Part shown: piece by piece, positions 35,403-44,533 of the stretch
Layout of the letters: each line of letters begins with the position of its first letter
How positions within the stretch are numbered: the stretch's first letter is position 1
NCBI RefSeq assembly: GCF_004362215.1
Contig: NZ_SNWR01000001.1
Span: 6,368,001-6,432,000, forward strand
Length of the DNA: 64,000 nucleotides
Direction of reading: 5' to 3'
From: Paractinoplanes brasiliensis
GTDB taxonomy: Bacteria; Actinomycetota; Actinomycetes; Mycobacteriales; Micromonosporaceae
Made by a program: the position numbers and the translations under genes
The notes under the pieces: model-generated
What the model was told of the DNA's origin: nothing
Databases searched by the model: none
The model's input: only the letters and a program-made list of their open reading frames with translations

Positions 35403-35993
35403 TCAGGTGGCGGGAGGGGTTCCTTGCCGGCTGCGGCGGGCCGTTCGGGCCGGATCGGTGTCATCCGCGGTGGACGGGTGCCGGGGCTTGGCGGGCGGGA
35501 CGGTCGTCCAGGGTGTGTCGGCGGCGGCGTGCAGCCCTGCTGACAGGATGCTGCTCCCCAGCAGCGCGCCCACCTGGTGCGGGCCGGCCCCGGTCAGTTC
35601 GCCGGCGACCGCGCAGAGGCGGCCGAAGCAGTCGCGGACGCGTGTGCCGATGACCGGGTCGGAACCGGCCGCGAACCCCTGCAGGAGAACGGTGATCGTG
35701 GCCCGGTCGGCCAGGAGGCTCCGGAACCCCTTCTCGAGCCCGGCAGCCGTCGGTTCCCCCTCCGCCGCCCGGCGCAGCGCCGCCTCGGCCCGGTCCGACG
35801 CCCGTTGCAGGGCCGCGCAGAAGAGCTCGCGTTTCGTCGTGAACAGGCGGACCACGTACGGCTGGGACACGCCCGCCAACCGCGCGACGTGGTGTGTCGA
35901 GGTGCCGGCGTAGCCGCCGTCGCCGAAGGCCGTGACGGCTGCGGCCAGCACCTGTTCGCGCCGTTCCGCAGCCGTCATTCTGCTCCGCCGCAT
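35403..35993 (-). CDS. TetR-family transcriptional regulator
   Basis: A repressor of about 196 residues. The helix-turn-helix lies in the first 60 residues (STHHVARLAGVSQPYVVRLFTTKRELF). The C-terminal half is helical and variable, as expected for a ligand-binding domain. Starts at 35993 (MRRSR) and 35978 (MTAAERRE) are both possible; the second gives the more typical N-terminus. The frame stays open much further upstream, but that part is a shadow of the membrane-protein gene. It follows the membrane protein and NmrA-like genes on the same strand and probably regulates them. Confidence 0.85.
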   Translation of the reverse strand: MRRSRMTAAERREQVLAAAVTAFGDGGYAGTSTHHVARLAGVSQPYVVRLFTTKRELFCAALQRASDRAEAALRRAAEGEPTAAGLEKGFRSLLADRATITVLLQGFAAGSDPVIGTRVRDCFGRLCAVAGELTGAGPHQVGALLGSSILSAGLHAAADTPWTTVPPAKPRHPSTADDTDPARTARRSRQGTPPAT

Positions 35994-36001
35994 GGTTGCG
36001 C

Positions 36002-36937
36002 TCAGTGGTTGTACGGCATCGTGGGGAACCATCCGTGCCCGAACATCGCCGGCAGCCGGATGTCCCAGTAGACGACCGTGAAGACGCCCAGCGCGATCAG
36101 CAGGGCGCCGGTCACCGCGACGGTGCGGCCGGGGCTGGTGGCCAGCCAGTCGATGACCCGGCCCCGGCTGATCAGCACGACCAGGCTGAACAACGCGGTG
36201 ACGATGACGATGTTGCCGAGCGACTGCAAGATGAACGCGCCGGCGCCGTACAGCGGGTTGCCGCTGTCGACGGCCCAGTGGAACAGCTTGTTGAACAGCG
36301 GGTACGGGCGTCCGATGAGGAACCCGCCGACCAGCGCTCCGAGGGTGACGACCCGGGCGACCGGGCGCCGGGCGAACGGGTCGGGCAGCACACCCAGCGA
36401 CGCCAGTCCGAGGTAGACGAACGCGAGCCCGATCAGGCCGAAGACGATCATCGACTGCCACAGCCGTACGGGTATGCCGCCGGCGGAGGCGGTCGACAAC
36501 TGCGGCATCCGGTCGCCGACGAGCACGCCGACGAACCCGTACACGCCGGACACGACGACCATCCCGAGGGTCAGCCAGCCGACCGGCCGCAACAGGCCCC
36601 GGAGCCGGGTGCGGGTGGGCGAGCTGGAACTGGCCTGGCTCATCGGGCCGATCGACGCCGCCATCGCGATGTTGCAGGCGGTGAACGTGCCGGCCAGCCC
36701 GGACACGAAGGCGAAGATCAGGCCGGCTGCGGCGCCGCCGAGGGCGGTGGCCTTGGCGTCCCGCCCCAGCAGGGTGTTGGCTACATTGTCGCCGATGACG
36801 TGGTCGACGAACTCGAACGACCACAGGACGGCGAGCAGCAGGCCCGCCGCGACGCTGGCGGCGATGAGCCGTCCGCGGCGCGGGGCGGCGGCAGTGGGCA
36901 GCGGGGTGAGGATGTCCCTCTTGCCGGTGGTGGTCAC
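36002..36937 (-). CDS. Multi-pass membrane protein, DsbD/CcdA-like
   Basis: A 311-residue protein with about seven hydrophobic segments (about residues 25-45, 65-90, 120-145, 160-185, 195-210, 240-265, 275-298). The pattern GLAGTFTACNIAMAAS near residue 80 with a single Cys, and PLFNKLF after GGFLIGRPYP, recall the CcdA/DsbD transmembrane family, but the paired Cys of true thiol carriers are missing. The first residues (MTTTGKRD) overlap the 3' end of the NmrA-like gene upstream. Function unknown. Confidence 0.65.
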   Translation of the reverse strand: MTTTGKRDILTPLPTAAAPRRGRLIAASVAAGLLLAVLWSFEFVDHVIGDNVANTLLGRDAKATALGGAAAGLIFAFVSGLAGTFTACNIAMAASIGPMSQASSSSPTRTRLRGLLRPVGWLTLGMVVVSGVYGFVGVLVGDRMPQLSTASAGGIPVRLWQSMIVFGLIGLAFVYLGLASLGVLPDPFARRPVARVVTLGALVGGFLIGRPYPLFNKLFHWAVDSGNPLYGAGAFILQSLGNIVIVTALFSLVVLISRGRVIDWLATSPGRTVAVTGALLIALGVFTVVYWDIRLPAMFGHGWFPTMPYNH

Positions 36938-37803
36938 CGGAAGATCTCCACGTGGTCAGCGGCCCACCGGTCGAAGGTGTACGGCGCCCGGCCGATGATC
37001 TTTTCGACGGCCGGCAGCACAGTCGCGGCCCGCTCGCGGAACTCGGGGCGGCCCAGGTTGCCCAGCGTGGTCTCGACGACCAGCGGCTGACGGCCGGCCC
37101 GGGCGGCGGCATCGCGTACGTCGGCGACCGGCCGCTCGACGAGGGTGAGCTGGTCGCCCAGCGCCGCCCCCAGTTTCGCGACGCGCTCGCCGACGGTGAG
37201 CGCCTCCGGTCCGCTGATCCGGTACGTCTGGCCGTCGTGCCCGGGGGTGGTCAGCGTGGTGACCGCGACCGCCGCGACGTCCCGCGGGTCGATGACGGCC
37301 ACCGCCGCCTCGGTCTGCGCCCAGATCACGGTGCGCCGGGCCTTGACCGGTCCCGCCCACAGCCGCGCGTTCGACATGAACTCGCCCGGTCGCACGAAGG
37401 TCCAGGCCGGACCGCCGGGCCGGTCGCCGATCTGCCGGATCGCCCGCTCGCCGGCCAGGTGCCACGTGCTCACCAGGTCGTCGAAGCCGTACGCGGCCCC
37501 GATGATGGACAGCTTCACGATGTGGCGCACGCCGGCGTCGAGCGCGGCGAGGGCGAGGTTCGCGTCGTGCAGCGGGGTCTCCGGCCCGCCGCCGGTCAGC
37601 AGGAAAACGCTCTCGACGCCGGCCACCGCCGCGCCGAGCGTCTCCGGCCGGCCGAGATCGCCGCCGGCCACCTCGACGGACCGCGGGAACCCGAGGTCCC
37701 GGTCCGGTTCCCGGGTGAGGGCGCGCACCGGGCGTCCCTCCCCGACGAGTTGGCTCACCACTTCCCTGCCGACGGTTCCGGTGGCCCCGGTAACCAGAAT
37801 CAT
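36934..37803 (-). CDS. NmrA-like NAD(P)-binding protein
   Basis: A 289-residue atypical SDR. It starts MILVTGATGTVGREVVSQL with the GxxGxxG cofactor motif at residues 7-12. It lacks the YxxxK pair of active SDRs, as usual for NmrA and quinone-oxidoreductase-2-like sensors. The STWHLAGERAI and WTFVRPGEFMSNA strings are typical of this group. Roles range from redox sensing to reductase activity. It overlaps the membrane protein gene by 4 bp, so the two and the TetR gene probably form one transcript. Confidence 0.82.
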   Translation of the reverse strand: MILVTGATGTVGREVVSQLVGEGRPVRALTREPDRDLGFPRSVEVAGGDLGRPETLGAAVAGVESVFLLTGGGPETPLHDANLALAALDAGVRHIVKLSIIGAAYGFDDLVSTWHLAGERAIRQIGDRPGGPAWTFVRPGEFMSNARLWAGPVKARRTVIWAQTEAAVAVIDPRDVAAVAVTTLTTPGHDGQTYRISGPEALTVGERVAKLGAALGDQLTLVERPVADVRDAAARAGRQPLVVETTLGNLGRPEFRERAATVLPAVEKIIGRAPYTFDRWAADHVEIFR

Positions 37804-37997
37804 GGCTTCTCCTTGCCGCGCTAGTCGCCGGATCCGGCGAGGTGGAGGGCACTTCCGTGCCATCTCGAAAGCTACGCAGATGCCGGTGCGCGTACTTCTC
37901 CCACGATGCGGAGTTGCACGAACACGGCCGGCGACCCGCCGTCTAACCTGAACGGCGGCCACCGAGATCGAGGTAGTTGAATCAGGGAGCGCAGCGC

Positions 37998-39053
37998 ATG
38001 CAGTGGAACGACGTGTACATCAGCTCCTCGGCTGCCCACCTGGGCAGCGAGATCGAGGATGTCCGCGACGCGGTGGCCGACGGGCGCTACGACGCCGACG
38101 AGTGCGCTGCCGACGGATATCTGCACGTACGGGTCGCCCGCGACGAGTCACCCGCCGACATGGGGGTCGCCGCCGCGCGTCTGGCCCTGCGGCGCGCCAC
38201 GCCCAGCGATGTGCCGTTCGCCCTGGTCGTGCACGGCGGCATCGGGGGTCAGGGCCTGTACTACTGGCCGGTCGCCTCGTACATCCAGGACCGTACGGTC
38301 GGCGGATCGGCCACCGCGCTCGAGGTGCGGCAGGCCTCCAACAGCGGCATGGCGGCGCTCGAGGTGGCCGCGGCGTACCTGCTGACCAAGCCGGCCCCGG
38401 TCGCGGCGCTGATCACGACGGCCGACTGCTACCAGCTGCCGCACTTCGACCGGTATCGCTCCGAGAAGGGGCAGCCCCGCGGCGACGGCGCCTCGGCGCT
38501 CGTGCTGACCCGCGGCGCCGGCAGGGGTGTGGCACGACTGCTGTCAACGGCGTCGATCGGCGACGCCCGGCACGAGCGGCTCTATCGGGGCGACCAGCCG
38601 TGGGAGAGCCATCCGGGCGCCAACGGCTGGCCCGTCGACCTGCGGGGCCGGTCTCGCGACTACCTCAGCGGCGGCGCCGACATCGGCGACATCGTGCGTA
38701 CCGTGGCGGCCAACCAGCAGCGGGTCATGAACGAGGCGCTGAAGGACTCGGGGACCGCCCTCGACCAGGTCGCCCGGTTCGTCTTCCCCAACACGGGCCT
38801 GACCCTGGTCGACTGGGACGCCAGGCGGCGCGACCACGGGCTGGACGTGGCGCGATCGACCTGGGAGTGGGGCCGGCACGTCGGCCACATGGGCGGCGGC
38901 GACCAGGTGGCCGGCCTGACCCACCTGCTGGAGAGCCGGGCGGTGGGCCCCGGCGACCGGGTCGTGCTGACCGGGATCGGAGCCGGTTTCTCGTTCAGCG
39001 CCGCCGTGCTGGAGGTGCTGGAGCAGCCCGAATGGTCGTCGAGCGCCGGCTGA
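37998..39053 (+). CDS. KAS III-like (thiolase-fold) protein without the catalytic triad
   Basis: A 351-residue protein with the FabH/KAS III layout: VRQASNSGMAALEVAAAYL at the nucleophile elbow (near residue 115), FPNTGLTLVDW near 260, and a C-terminal GIGAGFSFSAAVLE. Aligned by eye to E. coli FabH, the active-site Cys is Asn (with Ser on either side), the His position is Asn and the Asn position is His. All three residues are therefore changed, so a normal Claisen condensation is unlikely. It may act as an acyltransferase or binding protein; some KAS III relatives (DpsC, CerJ) have changed activity. A GGGAGCGCAGC stretch lies upstream of the ATG at 37998. Confidence 0.75.
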   Translation: MQWNDVYISSSAAHLGSEIEDVRDAVADGRYDADECAADGYLHVRVARDESPADMGVAAARLALRRATPSDVPFALVVHGGIGGQGLYYWPVASYIQDRTVGGSATALEVRQASNSGMAALEVAAAYLLTKPAPVAALITTADCYQLPHFDRYRSEKGQPRGDGASALVLTRGAGRGVARLLSTASIGDARHERLYRGDQPWESHPGANGWPVDLRGRSRDYLSGGADIGDIVRTVAANQQRVMNEALKDSGTALDQVARFVFPNTGLTLVDWDARRRDHGLDVARSTWEWGRHVGHMGGGDQVAGLTHLLESRAVGPGDRVVLTGIGAGFSFSAAVLEVLEQPEWSSSAG

Positions 39054-39149
39054 ACGGCCCGCTCGGGTGGCCGCGATGAGTTTCCGGTCCGGCCGGTGTC
39101 TACCTATGCGGAACACGACCGACGATTCCGAGCCTCAGGAGCAACGGCA

Positions 39150-39902
39150 ATGACCGAACTGACAGCCATCGAGACGGCCCGCGCCGCGGATCGGCTCATC
39201 CACACCATGGGCTCCACCTGGATGATCTCCCCGGAAACGGGCGCCCGTACCGCGGAGTACGGCTACACCGAGGGATTGTCGTTCTACTTCACCGGCCGTG
39301 CCGGCGTCCTCGGCGCCGTCGACGCCGAGGTGGTCTACGCGGCGATCGGCTACTTCGAGCCCTCTCTGGTGCACCGGATGTGGGAGGAGGGGCTGAAGGT
39401 CCGCGAGCCACGGGCCTCGGCGGTCCTGTACGGGCAGGCCTGTGCCGCCTGGGGCGAGGACCATCTGGCCGGCTTCCCCGGCGTGGAACGGCTCCAGGAG
39501 CTGGGCCAGCGGGTCGTCGACGCCGCGGACGCGTCGGCGCTGCCGCTGTTCGCGGGGTGGCGCGCCCTGCCGCCGGCCGCCGATGGCCCCGGCCGCGTCA
39601 TGCAGATCATTCACATCCTGCGTGAGCTGCGCGGCGGGGCCCACCTGGTGGCGACCACGGCCGCCGGCCTGACCCCGCTGCAGGCCATCCTCACCAACGA
39701 CGGCCCCGGTCAGGCCGCGTTCTTCGGGTGGACGGGCGAGTTCGAGGACGTGAGCGAGCTCAAGCCGCTCATCGACGCCGCCGAACAGGCCACCGACCGG
39801 TTCAAGGCCGCCGTGTACGAGCGGGCCCTGTCCCCGGCCGAGCGGCGCGAGTTCGCCGACCTCGTCGCCGCGGCGGCGGCCACGCTGCCCCCGATGGGAT
39901 GA
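39150..39902 (+). CDS. SCO6745-family protein
   Basis: A 250-residue helical protein resembling the actinobacterial SCO6745 family: an early YTEGLSFYFTGRAGVLG segment, a central FEPSLVHRMWEEGL and a later GAHLVATTAAGLTPLQA followed by FFGWTGEF. The biochemical function of the family is not known to me. The ATG at 39150 is preceded by CAGGAG. Its end overlaps the next gene (ATGA), a DinB-type protein; the two are probably co-translated. Confidence 0.65.
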   Translation: MTELTAIETARAADRLIHTMGSTWMISPETGARTAEYGYTEGLSFYFTGRAGVLGAVDAEVVYAAIGYFEPSLVHRMWEEGLKVREPRASAVLYGQACAAWGEDHLAGFPGVERLQELGQRVVDAADASALPLFAGWRALPPAADGPGRVMQIIHILRELRGGAHLVATTAAGLTPLQAILTNDGPGQAAFFGWTGEFEDVSELKPLIDAAEQATDRFKAAVYERALSPAERREFADLVAAAAATLPPMG

Positions 39903-40504
39903 CCGGGACGGCACCGCCGGAGGCAACGGTGATGGCGGCCGCCGCGTGCTTCGCCGTGCACACGCTCGACCGGCTGACCGCCGCCGGGCTGACCGCGGCC
40001 ACCCCCTGCGCGGGCTGGGACCTGCGCATGCTGCTGGCCCACCTGGACGACTCGCTCGCGGCGCTGCACGACGGCATCGCCGCGGGCGCGGTCGGGCGGC
40101 AGGCCCCGGCCTTGGAGCTGTTCGCCGGGGACCCCGGCGAACAGCTCCTGGCGTCGGTACGCCGCCGCGCCGGCGAGCTGCTGGTCGCGTGCCGGTCCGA
40201 GCCGGCCGCGTCCGGCCGGGTCCACGTCGAGCGGTTGCCCATGCCGATGGCGATGCTGGCCGCGGTGGGCGCCGTCGAACTCGCGGTGCACGGGTGGGAC
40301 GTGGCGTGTGCCCGCGGGCAGGCCGAGCCGATCCCGGACGGGCTGGCCGAGCGGCTGTTGCCGGTGTTGCCGTCCGTGGTGACCGACGTGACCCGCGGCG
40401 GCCTGTTCGCGGCGCCGGTGCCGGTGCCGCCGGGGGCGCCGCCGGGCGATCGGCTGGTCGCGGCGCTCGGCCGCCCGCCGCGATGGGGCATCGAAAATGA
40501 TTGA
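39899..40504 (+). CDS. TIGR03086-like DinB/mycothiol-dependent family protein
   Basis: A 201-residue four-helix-bundle protein of the actinobacterial DinB-like group. The metal-binding His are in LLAHLDDSLAALHDG near residue 50 and ELAVHGWDVACA near residue 129. Related proteins are mycothiol-dependent isomerases and transferases, which supports an actinobacterial origin. The start overlaps the preceding stop. Its substrate is unknown. Confidence 0.75.
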   Translation: MTGTAPPEATVMAAAACFAVHTLDRLTAAGLTAATPCAGWDLRMLLAHLDDSLAALHDGIAAGAVGRQAPALELFAGDPGEQLLASVRRRAGELLVACRSEPAASGRVHVERLPMPMAMLAAVGAVELAVHGWDVACARGQAEPIPDGLAERLLPVLPSVVTDVTRGGLFAAPVPVPPGAPPGDRLVAALGRPPRWGIEND

Positions 40505-40558
40505 TCCTGGTAAAGTCGGCGACGGATTGCATCCCGGGCGACCGCGGGGAGGCAGAAG

Positions 40559-41551
40559 ATGACCACGGAAAGTGACGAGTTCGTCCGGCTCGCGGACCCC
40601 TTCCGCCGGGAACTGCTCGTCCACTGCTATCGCATGCTCGGGTCGGTCGACGATGCCGAAGACCTGGTGCAGGAGACCTACCTGCGCGCGTGGCGTGCCT
40701 ACGACGACTTCGAGGGCCGGTCGTCGCTGCGTACCTGGCTCTATCGGATAGCGACCCTGGCGTGCCTGACGGCGCTGGAACACCGCAGCCGCCGGGTGCT
40801 CCCGTCCGCCCTGGTCCCGGCCACGGGCGATCCCGCGGCGCCGATGCGCCGGCCCGACCGCGACGAGGTGTTCGTGGAACCCCTGCCCGACGCGTTGGCC
40901 AGGACCGACACCGCCGACCCGGCCACCATCGTCGAGTCGCGCGACGAGATGCGGCTCGCCTGGACGGTGGCCGTGCAAAATCTGTCGGCCAAGCAGCGCG
41001 CGGTCCTGATCCTGCGCGACGTGCTGGCCTGGCGGGCGTCCGAGGTCGCCGAGCTGCTGGACTGCTCGACGGCCGCGGTCAACAGCGCGCTGCAACGGGC
41101 CCGGTCCCAGATGCAACGGCTGGGTGACGAGCCCGAGAGCACGGCCGGTCCGCGCCCCCAGGCGGGACACGAGCAGCTCGAGGCGTACGTGTCGGCCTTC
41201 GAGAACGCCGACGTGGCGAAGCTGGTCAAGCTCCTGCGGCACGACGTGGTGCTGGAGATGCCGCCGTTCCTCAACTGGTTCAGCGGACGCGACCCGGTGG
41301 TCCGCTTCCTGGCGGCCCGCTGCACCGGCGGCGGCATCCGGATGCTGCCCACCGCGGCGAACGGCCAGCCCGCCGTGATCGCCTACTTCCCCGAGGACGA
41401 CCGTCCCGGCGATCTGCTGCACGCCCGCACCCTGCACGTGCTGACCACCACGGAGTCCGGGGTGTCGCGCATCGTCGCCTACCGTGACAAGGCCGTGGTC
41501 AGCCGGTTCGGGCTGCCGGCAACGCTGCCGGCCCTGGCCCGGCAGGCCTGA
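40559..41551 (+). CDS. ECF-type sigma factor with SnoaL-like C-terminus (TIGR02960 type)
   Basis: A 330-residue sigma-70 family factor. Region 2 reads ELLVHCYRMLGSVDDAEDLVQETYLRAWR (residues about 17-45) and region 4 reads LSAKQRAVLILRDVLAWRASEVAELLDCSTAAVNSALQRAR (about 140-182). An NTF2/SnoaL-like domain follows (about 195-325), a fusion typical of this sigma group, where the extra domain modulates activity in place of a separate anti-sigma. GGGAGG lies just upstream of the ATG. Targets unknown. Confidence 0.9.
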   Translation: MTTESDEFVRLADPFRRELLVHCYRMLGSVDDAEDLVQETYLRAWRAYDDFEGRSSLRTWLYRIATLACLTALEHRSRRVLPSALVPATGDPAAPMRRPDRDEVFVEPLPDALARTDTADPATIVESRDEMRLAWTVAVQNLSAKQRAVLILRDVLAWRASEVAELLDCSTAAVNSALQRARSQMQRLGDEPESTAGPRPQAGHEQLEAYVSAFENADVAKLVKLLRHDVVLEMPPFLNWFSGRDPVVRFLAARCTGGGIRMLPTAANGQPAVIAYFPEDDRPGDLLHARTLHVLTTTESGVSRIVAYRDKAVVSRFGLPATLPALARQA

Positions 41552-41563
41552 CGAACGAACCGA

Positions 41564-41599
41564 GCCGGCGCGTAAGGGCCACGGCCCCTGCGCGCCGGC
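41564..41599. terminator. Weak hairpin between convergent genes
   Basis: Nine-bp stems GCCGGCGCG (41564-41572) and CGCGCCGGC (41591-41599) with further pairing inside the loop (GGGCC/GGCCC), between the sigma factor and the convergent GT2 gene. Confidence 0.45.
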
Positions 41600-41605
41600 G
41601 ACGGG

Positions 41606-42850
41606 TCACCGGCCGACGCCGTCGACAAGGTGCACGGTGCCCGCGATCCGCTCCAGTTCGTTCGTGATCAGATCGCCCCACCGGCCCCACAGCCCGCTCA
41701 TCCGTGAGGTGACGATGACCGCGTCGACCGACTTGTCGGCGACCGGCAGGCGCAACCCCATCGAGTGATAGCCGAGGTGCCCGCTGTCCGCGGCGGCCCG
41801 CTTCACCAGCTCGTCGTCGAAGTCGATCAGGACCGACCAGGGCGGCAGCGCGTCCGGCGCCTGGCCGCCCGAACCCATGACGGCGACCTTGCGCACCGGC
41901 CCGAGCGTGCGTAGCGCCTGCTCGACCTCGCCCCGCACGTCCACATCGCGCACCTTCTGCAGCCAGACCGTGAGCGCGTGATACTCGTCCTCCCAAGGGA
42001 ACAGCGCTCCGGAGGTGGTCGTGGCCGTGATGCCCCAGCACAGCTCCGTGATCGGCCCGGGGTGACGCCGCAGCATCCGGCCCAGGTTGCGCTGGGCGTC
42101 CTGGTAGTTGCTGGTCCAGTCCCGCTCATGGGGGGAGGCCACCACCCAGGCGTCGCGCGACAGCACCATCTCCACGCCGTACTGGTGCAGCCGCATGCCC
42201 AGCTCGATGTCCTCCGGGCCCCAGCCGAGCAGTTCCTCGTCGAATCCGCCGACCGCCCAGAAGTCGTCGCGCCGCACCGAGCAGTTCAGCGACCAGTACG
42301 TCAGCCACGGCATCGGCCGTCCGGCCAGCACGAAGTCGGTCTTCGCCCACGTCTCGTGCCGCACGTCGGAGAAGGCCGGGTCGTCGTGGAACTTGGCGAC
42401 GATCTCCTCGGGGGCCAGCTTGTCGAGCATTTCCCGTACGGTGTCCTGGGTCTGCACGTAGTGGTAGCCGTACCCGTAACCGATGACGGCCCGGTGCGCC
42501 CCGTCGGCGTAGGCCGCGAGGTGATGCTTGAGGAAGTCGGGGCCGGCCATCTCGCCGGTGTCCAGGAAGACGAGCACCGGCGCGACCGCCATCCGTGCGC
42601 CGGCGTTACGAGCCGTGCCGGCCCGGAAGCCCTGATCCTCCTGGTAGAAGTACTTGATCTGCAGCCTGTCCGCGAACGACTCCACGACGGCCTTGGTGTC
42701 GTCGGTCGACCCGTCGTCCGCCACGATGACCTCGAACCGGTCGGCGGGCAGGCTCTGCCGCGTGAAATGGCCCAGGGACTCCACGAGCAGATCACGGCGG
42801 TTGTAGGTGGGGATGATGACCGACACTTCGGGCAGGAACTCACCTGTCAC
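41606..42850 (-). CDS. Family 2 glycosyltransferase with C-terminal extension
   Basis: A 414-residue protein. The GT-A half starts VSVIIPTYNRRDLLVESL, with EVIVADDGSTDDT near 40 and the metal site VLVFLDTGEM near 92 (DTG instead of DxD). The WGPEDIELGMRL string near 212 is the galactosyltransferase-type C-motif with the catalytic acid. The last 130 residues form an extra domain with a VAVMGSGGQAPDAL turn. It precedes the MFS gene by convergence of start and stop (51 bp gap), both on the minus strand, so the MFS gene may lie upstream in the same transcript. Acceptor unknown. Confidence 0.85.
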   Translation of the reverse strand: MTGEFLPEVSVIIPTYNRRDLLVESLGHFTRQSLPADRFEVIVADDGSTDDTKAVVESFADRLQIKYFYQEDQGFRAGTARNAGARMAVAPVLVFLDTGEMAGPDFLKHHLAAYADGAHRAVIGYGYGYHYVQTQDTVREMLDKLAPEEIVAKFHDDPAFSDVRHETWAKTDFVLAGRPMPWLTYWSLNCSVRRDDFWAVGGFDEELLGWGPEDIELGMRLHQYGVEMVLSRDAWVVASPHERDWTSNYQDAQRNLGRMLRRHPGPITELCWGITATTTSGALFPWEDEYHALTVWLQKVRDVDVRGEVEQALRTLGPVRKVAVMGSGGQAPDALPPWSVLIDFDDELVKRAAADSGHLGYHSMGLRLPVADKSVDAVIVTSRMSGLWGRWGDLITNELERIAGTVHLVDGVGR

Positions 42851-42900
42851 GGCGCTTCACCTCTTCCGATCCACACTCGACATGCATGCGTGCACCTCGT

Positions 42901-44349
42901 TCACACCGCGTCCGCTCGCGGCGTCAGCTCCTCCTCTCGCGGGGCCGGGCCGGCAGCCGGCTCGGCCGCGGGGTTGTCCCGCGGGGCGAACAGCGCCACC
43001 ACCAGACCCACGACGGGCACCAGCGCCGCCACCCAGATGGCCGCGGTGAAGCCGTCGAAGAATCGCTCGACCGACTCGTAGCCGCCGGCCGAGGCGAACA
43101 CGACCGAGACCGCCGCCACCCCGAACAGCCCGCCGGCCTGGGCGAGCGAACGCTGCACCCCGGACGCCATGCCTTGGCCCTGCGGTGGCACGGACCCGGT
43201 GACGGCCGCGGCGATCGACGGGAAGCCCATTGACAGCCCGATCCCGGCCACGATGAACGGCGGGATGAGCAGGAGGTAGTTCACGCCGGCGTGCACCAGC
43301 GCGGCCAGCCAGATCAGGCCGATCGCGTGCAGGGCCATGCTGAGGATCATGAAGGGCCGGTTCCCCAGCCGTCCGGCGAGCGCGCCGGCGATCGGCGACA
43401 CCAACAGGGGCGTCGCGCTGAACGGCAGCATCCGCAGACCGGCCGACAACGGGTCGTGGCGCAGCCCGATCTGCAGCAACTGAGTGATCAGGAAGACGGC
43501 GCCGATCAGCGAGACGTTCTGCAGGAAACTGACCGTGTTGCCCACCACGAAACCACGGATCCGGAAGTAGGCGAGCGGCAGCATCGGGTGGCGCGAGCGT
43601 CGTTCCCAGAGCACGAAGAGCACCGTCATCAGCACGCCGCCGACGAGGCTGGCGACGACCTCGAAGCTGCCCCAGCCCGCCTCGGGCGCGTGCGTGGCGC
43701 CCCAGGCCAGGCCGAGCAGGGCGAGGGCGGCCAGCAGCGCGCCGACGATGTCGAGTTTCTGCGCCCCGCCGTACGTCTCGTTCAGGAACCGCCGGGACAG
43801 CAGCACGCCGACGATGCCGATCGGGATGTTCAGCCAGAAGATGGCCTCCCAGGCGAAGCCCTGGACGATCGCGCCGCCGATCACGGGCCCGATCGCCACG
43901 CCCAGCCCCATCAGGCCGGCCCAGATCCCGATCGCACCGGGCAGCTTGGCCGGCGGGAACGCCACGACGATGAGCGTCAGCGACAGCGGCGCCAGGATCG
44001 CCGCCCCGACACCCTGCAGCAGGCGTGCCGCGATCAGCGTCTCGGAGTTCGTCGACAACGCCGCCAGCAGCGACGCGAGGGTGAAAATGACGATGCCCAG
44101 CATGTACATCCGCCGGCGGCCGAACCGGTCGCCCACCGCGGCGCCGGTCAGCAGCAGCGCGGCGAACGACAAAGCGTAGGCGTTCACGATCCAGTCGAGG
44201 TCGGCCAGGCTCGCGTTCAGGTCGGTCTGGATCGTCGGCAGGGCCATGGCCACCACGACCACGTCCAGCGCGGTCAGGAACGCGCCGAACGAGGCGAGCA
44301 CCAGCGTCCAGGTGGTCCGGGGACTAGCTGCGGGTGATGCGTTGATCAT
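42901..44349 (-). CDS. MFS drug exporter (DHA2, 14-TM type)
   Basis: A 482-residue transporter with about 14 hydrophobic segments. Family motifs include LDVVVVAMALPTIQTDL in TM1, GDRFGRRRMYMLG between TM2 and TM3, and VGAAILAPLSLTLIV near TM5. The ATG at 44349 (MINASPAAS) gives a normal cytosolic N-terminus; an upstream frame adds 18 residues. EmrB/QacA-like proteins export hydrophobic drugs by proton antiport. It lies between the two biosynthetic clusters and could provide self-resistance, but nothing ties it to either one. Confidence 0.9.
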   Translation of the reverse strand: MINASPAASPRTTWTLVLASFGAFLTALDVVVVAMALPTIQTDLNASLADLDWIVNAYALSFAALLLTGAAVGDRFGRRRMYMLGIVIFTLASLLAALSTNSETLIAARLLQGVGAAILAPLSLTLIVVAFPPAKLPGAIGIWAGLMGLGVAIGPVIGGAIVQGFAWEAIFWLNIPIGIVGVLLSRRFLNETYGGAQKLDIVGALLAALALLGLAWGATHAPEAGWGSFEVVASLVGGVLMTVLFVLWERRSRHPMLPLAYFRIRGFVVGNTVSFLQNVSLIGAVFLITQLLQIGLRHDPLSAGLRMLPFSATPLLVSPIAGALAGRLGNRPFMILSMALHAIGLIWLAALVHAGVNYLLLIPPFIVAGIGLSMGFPSIAAAVTGSVPPQGQGMASGVQRSLAQAGGLFGVAAVSVVFASAGGYESVERFFDGFTAAIWVAALVPVVGLVVALFAPRDNPAAEPAAGPAPREEELTPRADAV

Positions 44350-44420
44350 GGCTGCGAACCCTTCAGCTTGCGCGACATGACGATCCTCCAGTTCCGTCTG
44401 CACCGTTCTCGGTCGTGCGC

Positions 44421-44453
44421 GGGCCGGTGGCGCCCGGGCAGCGCCACCGGCCC
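44421..44453. terminator. Hairpin terminator
   Basis: Perfect 13-bp stems at 44421-44433 and 44441-44453. It lies downstream of the minus-strand SDR gene and upstream of the MFS gene, so it probably ends the SDR transcript. Confidence 0.7.
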
Positions 44454-44533
44454 TGCAAAGGTTGACCGGATCCTGTGCGGAAACTCATCGCGTCACCGCT
44501 GCCGAAAACTCCGGCGACCGCTCGCCCGCCGCG

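Noticed and set aside
32525..35464. A 979-codon open frame on the minus strand
   Set aside because: It is antisense to the well-supported GAF-PAS-GGDEF-EAL gene; its His/Gly/Val-rich translation has no motif.
36002..36937. True CcdA/DsbD thiol-disulfide carrier
   Set aside because: The paired membrane Cys are missing; only general layout is similar.
42901..44349. MFS exporter as the dedicated resistance pump of the NRPS or enediyne cluster
   Set aside because: It is more than 9 kb from either cluster, lacks the CTAY operator in the adjoining gaps I read, and DHA2 pumps are common.
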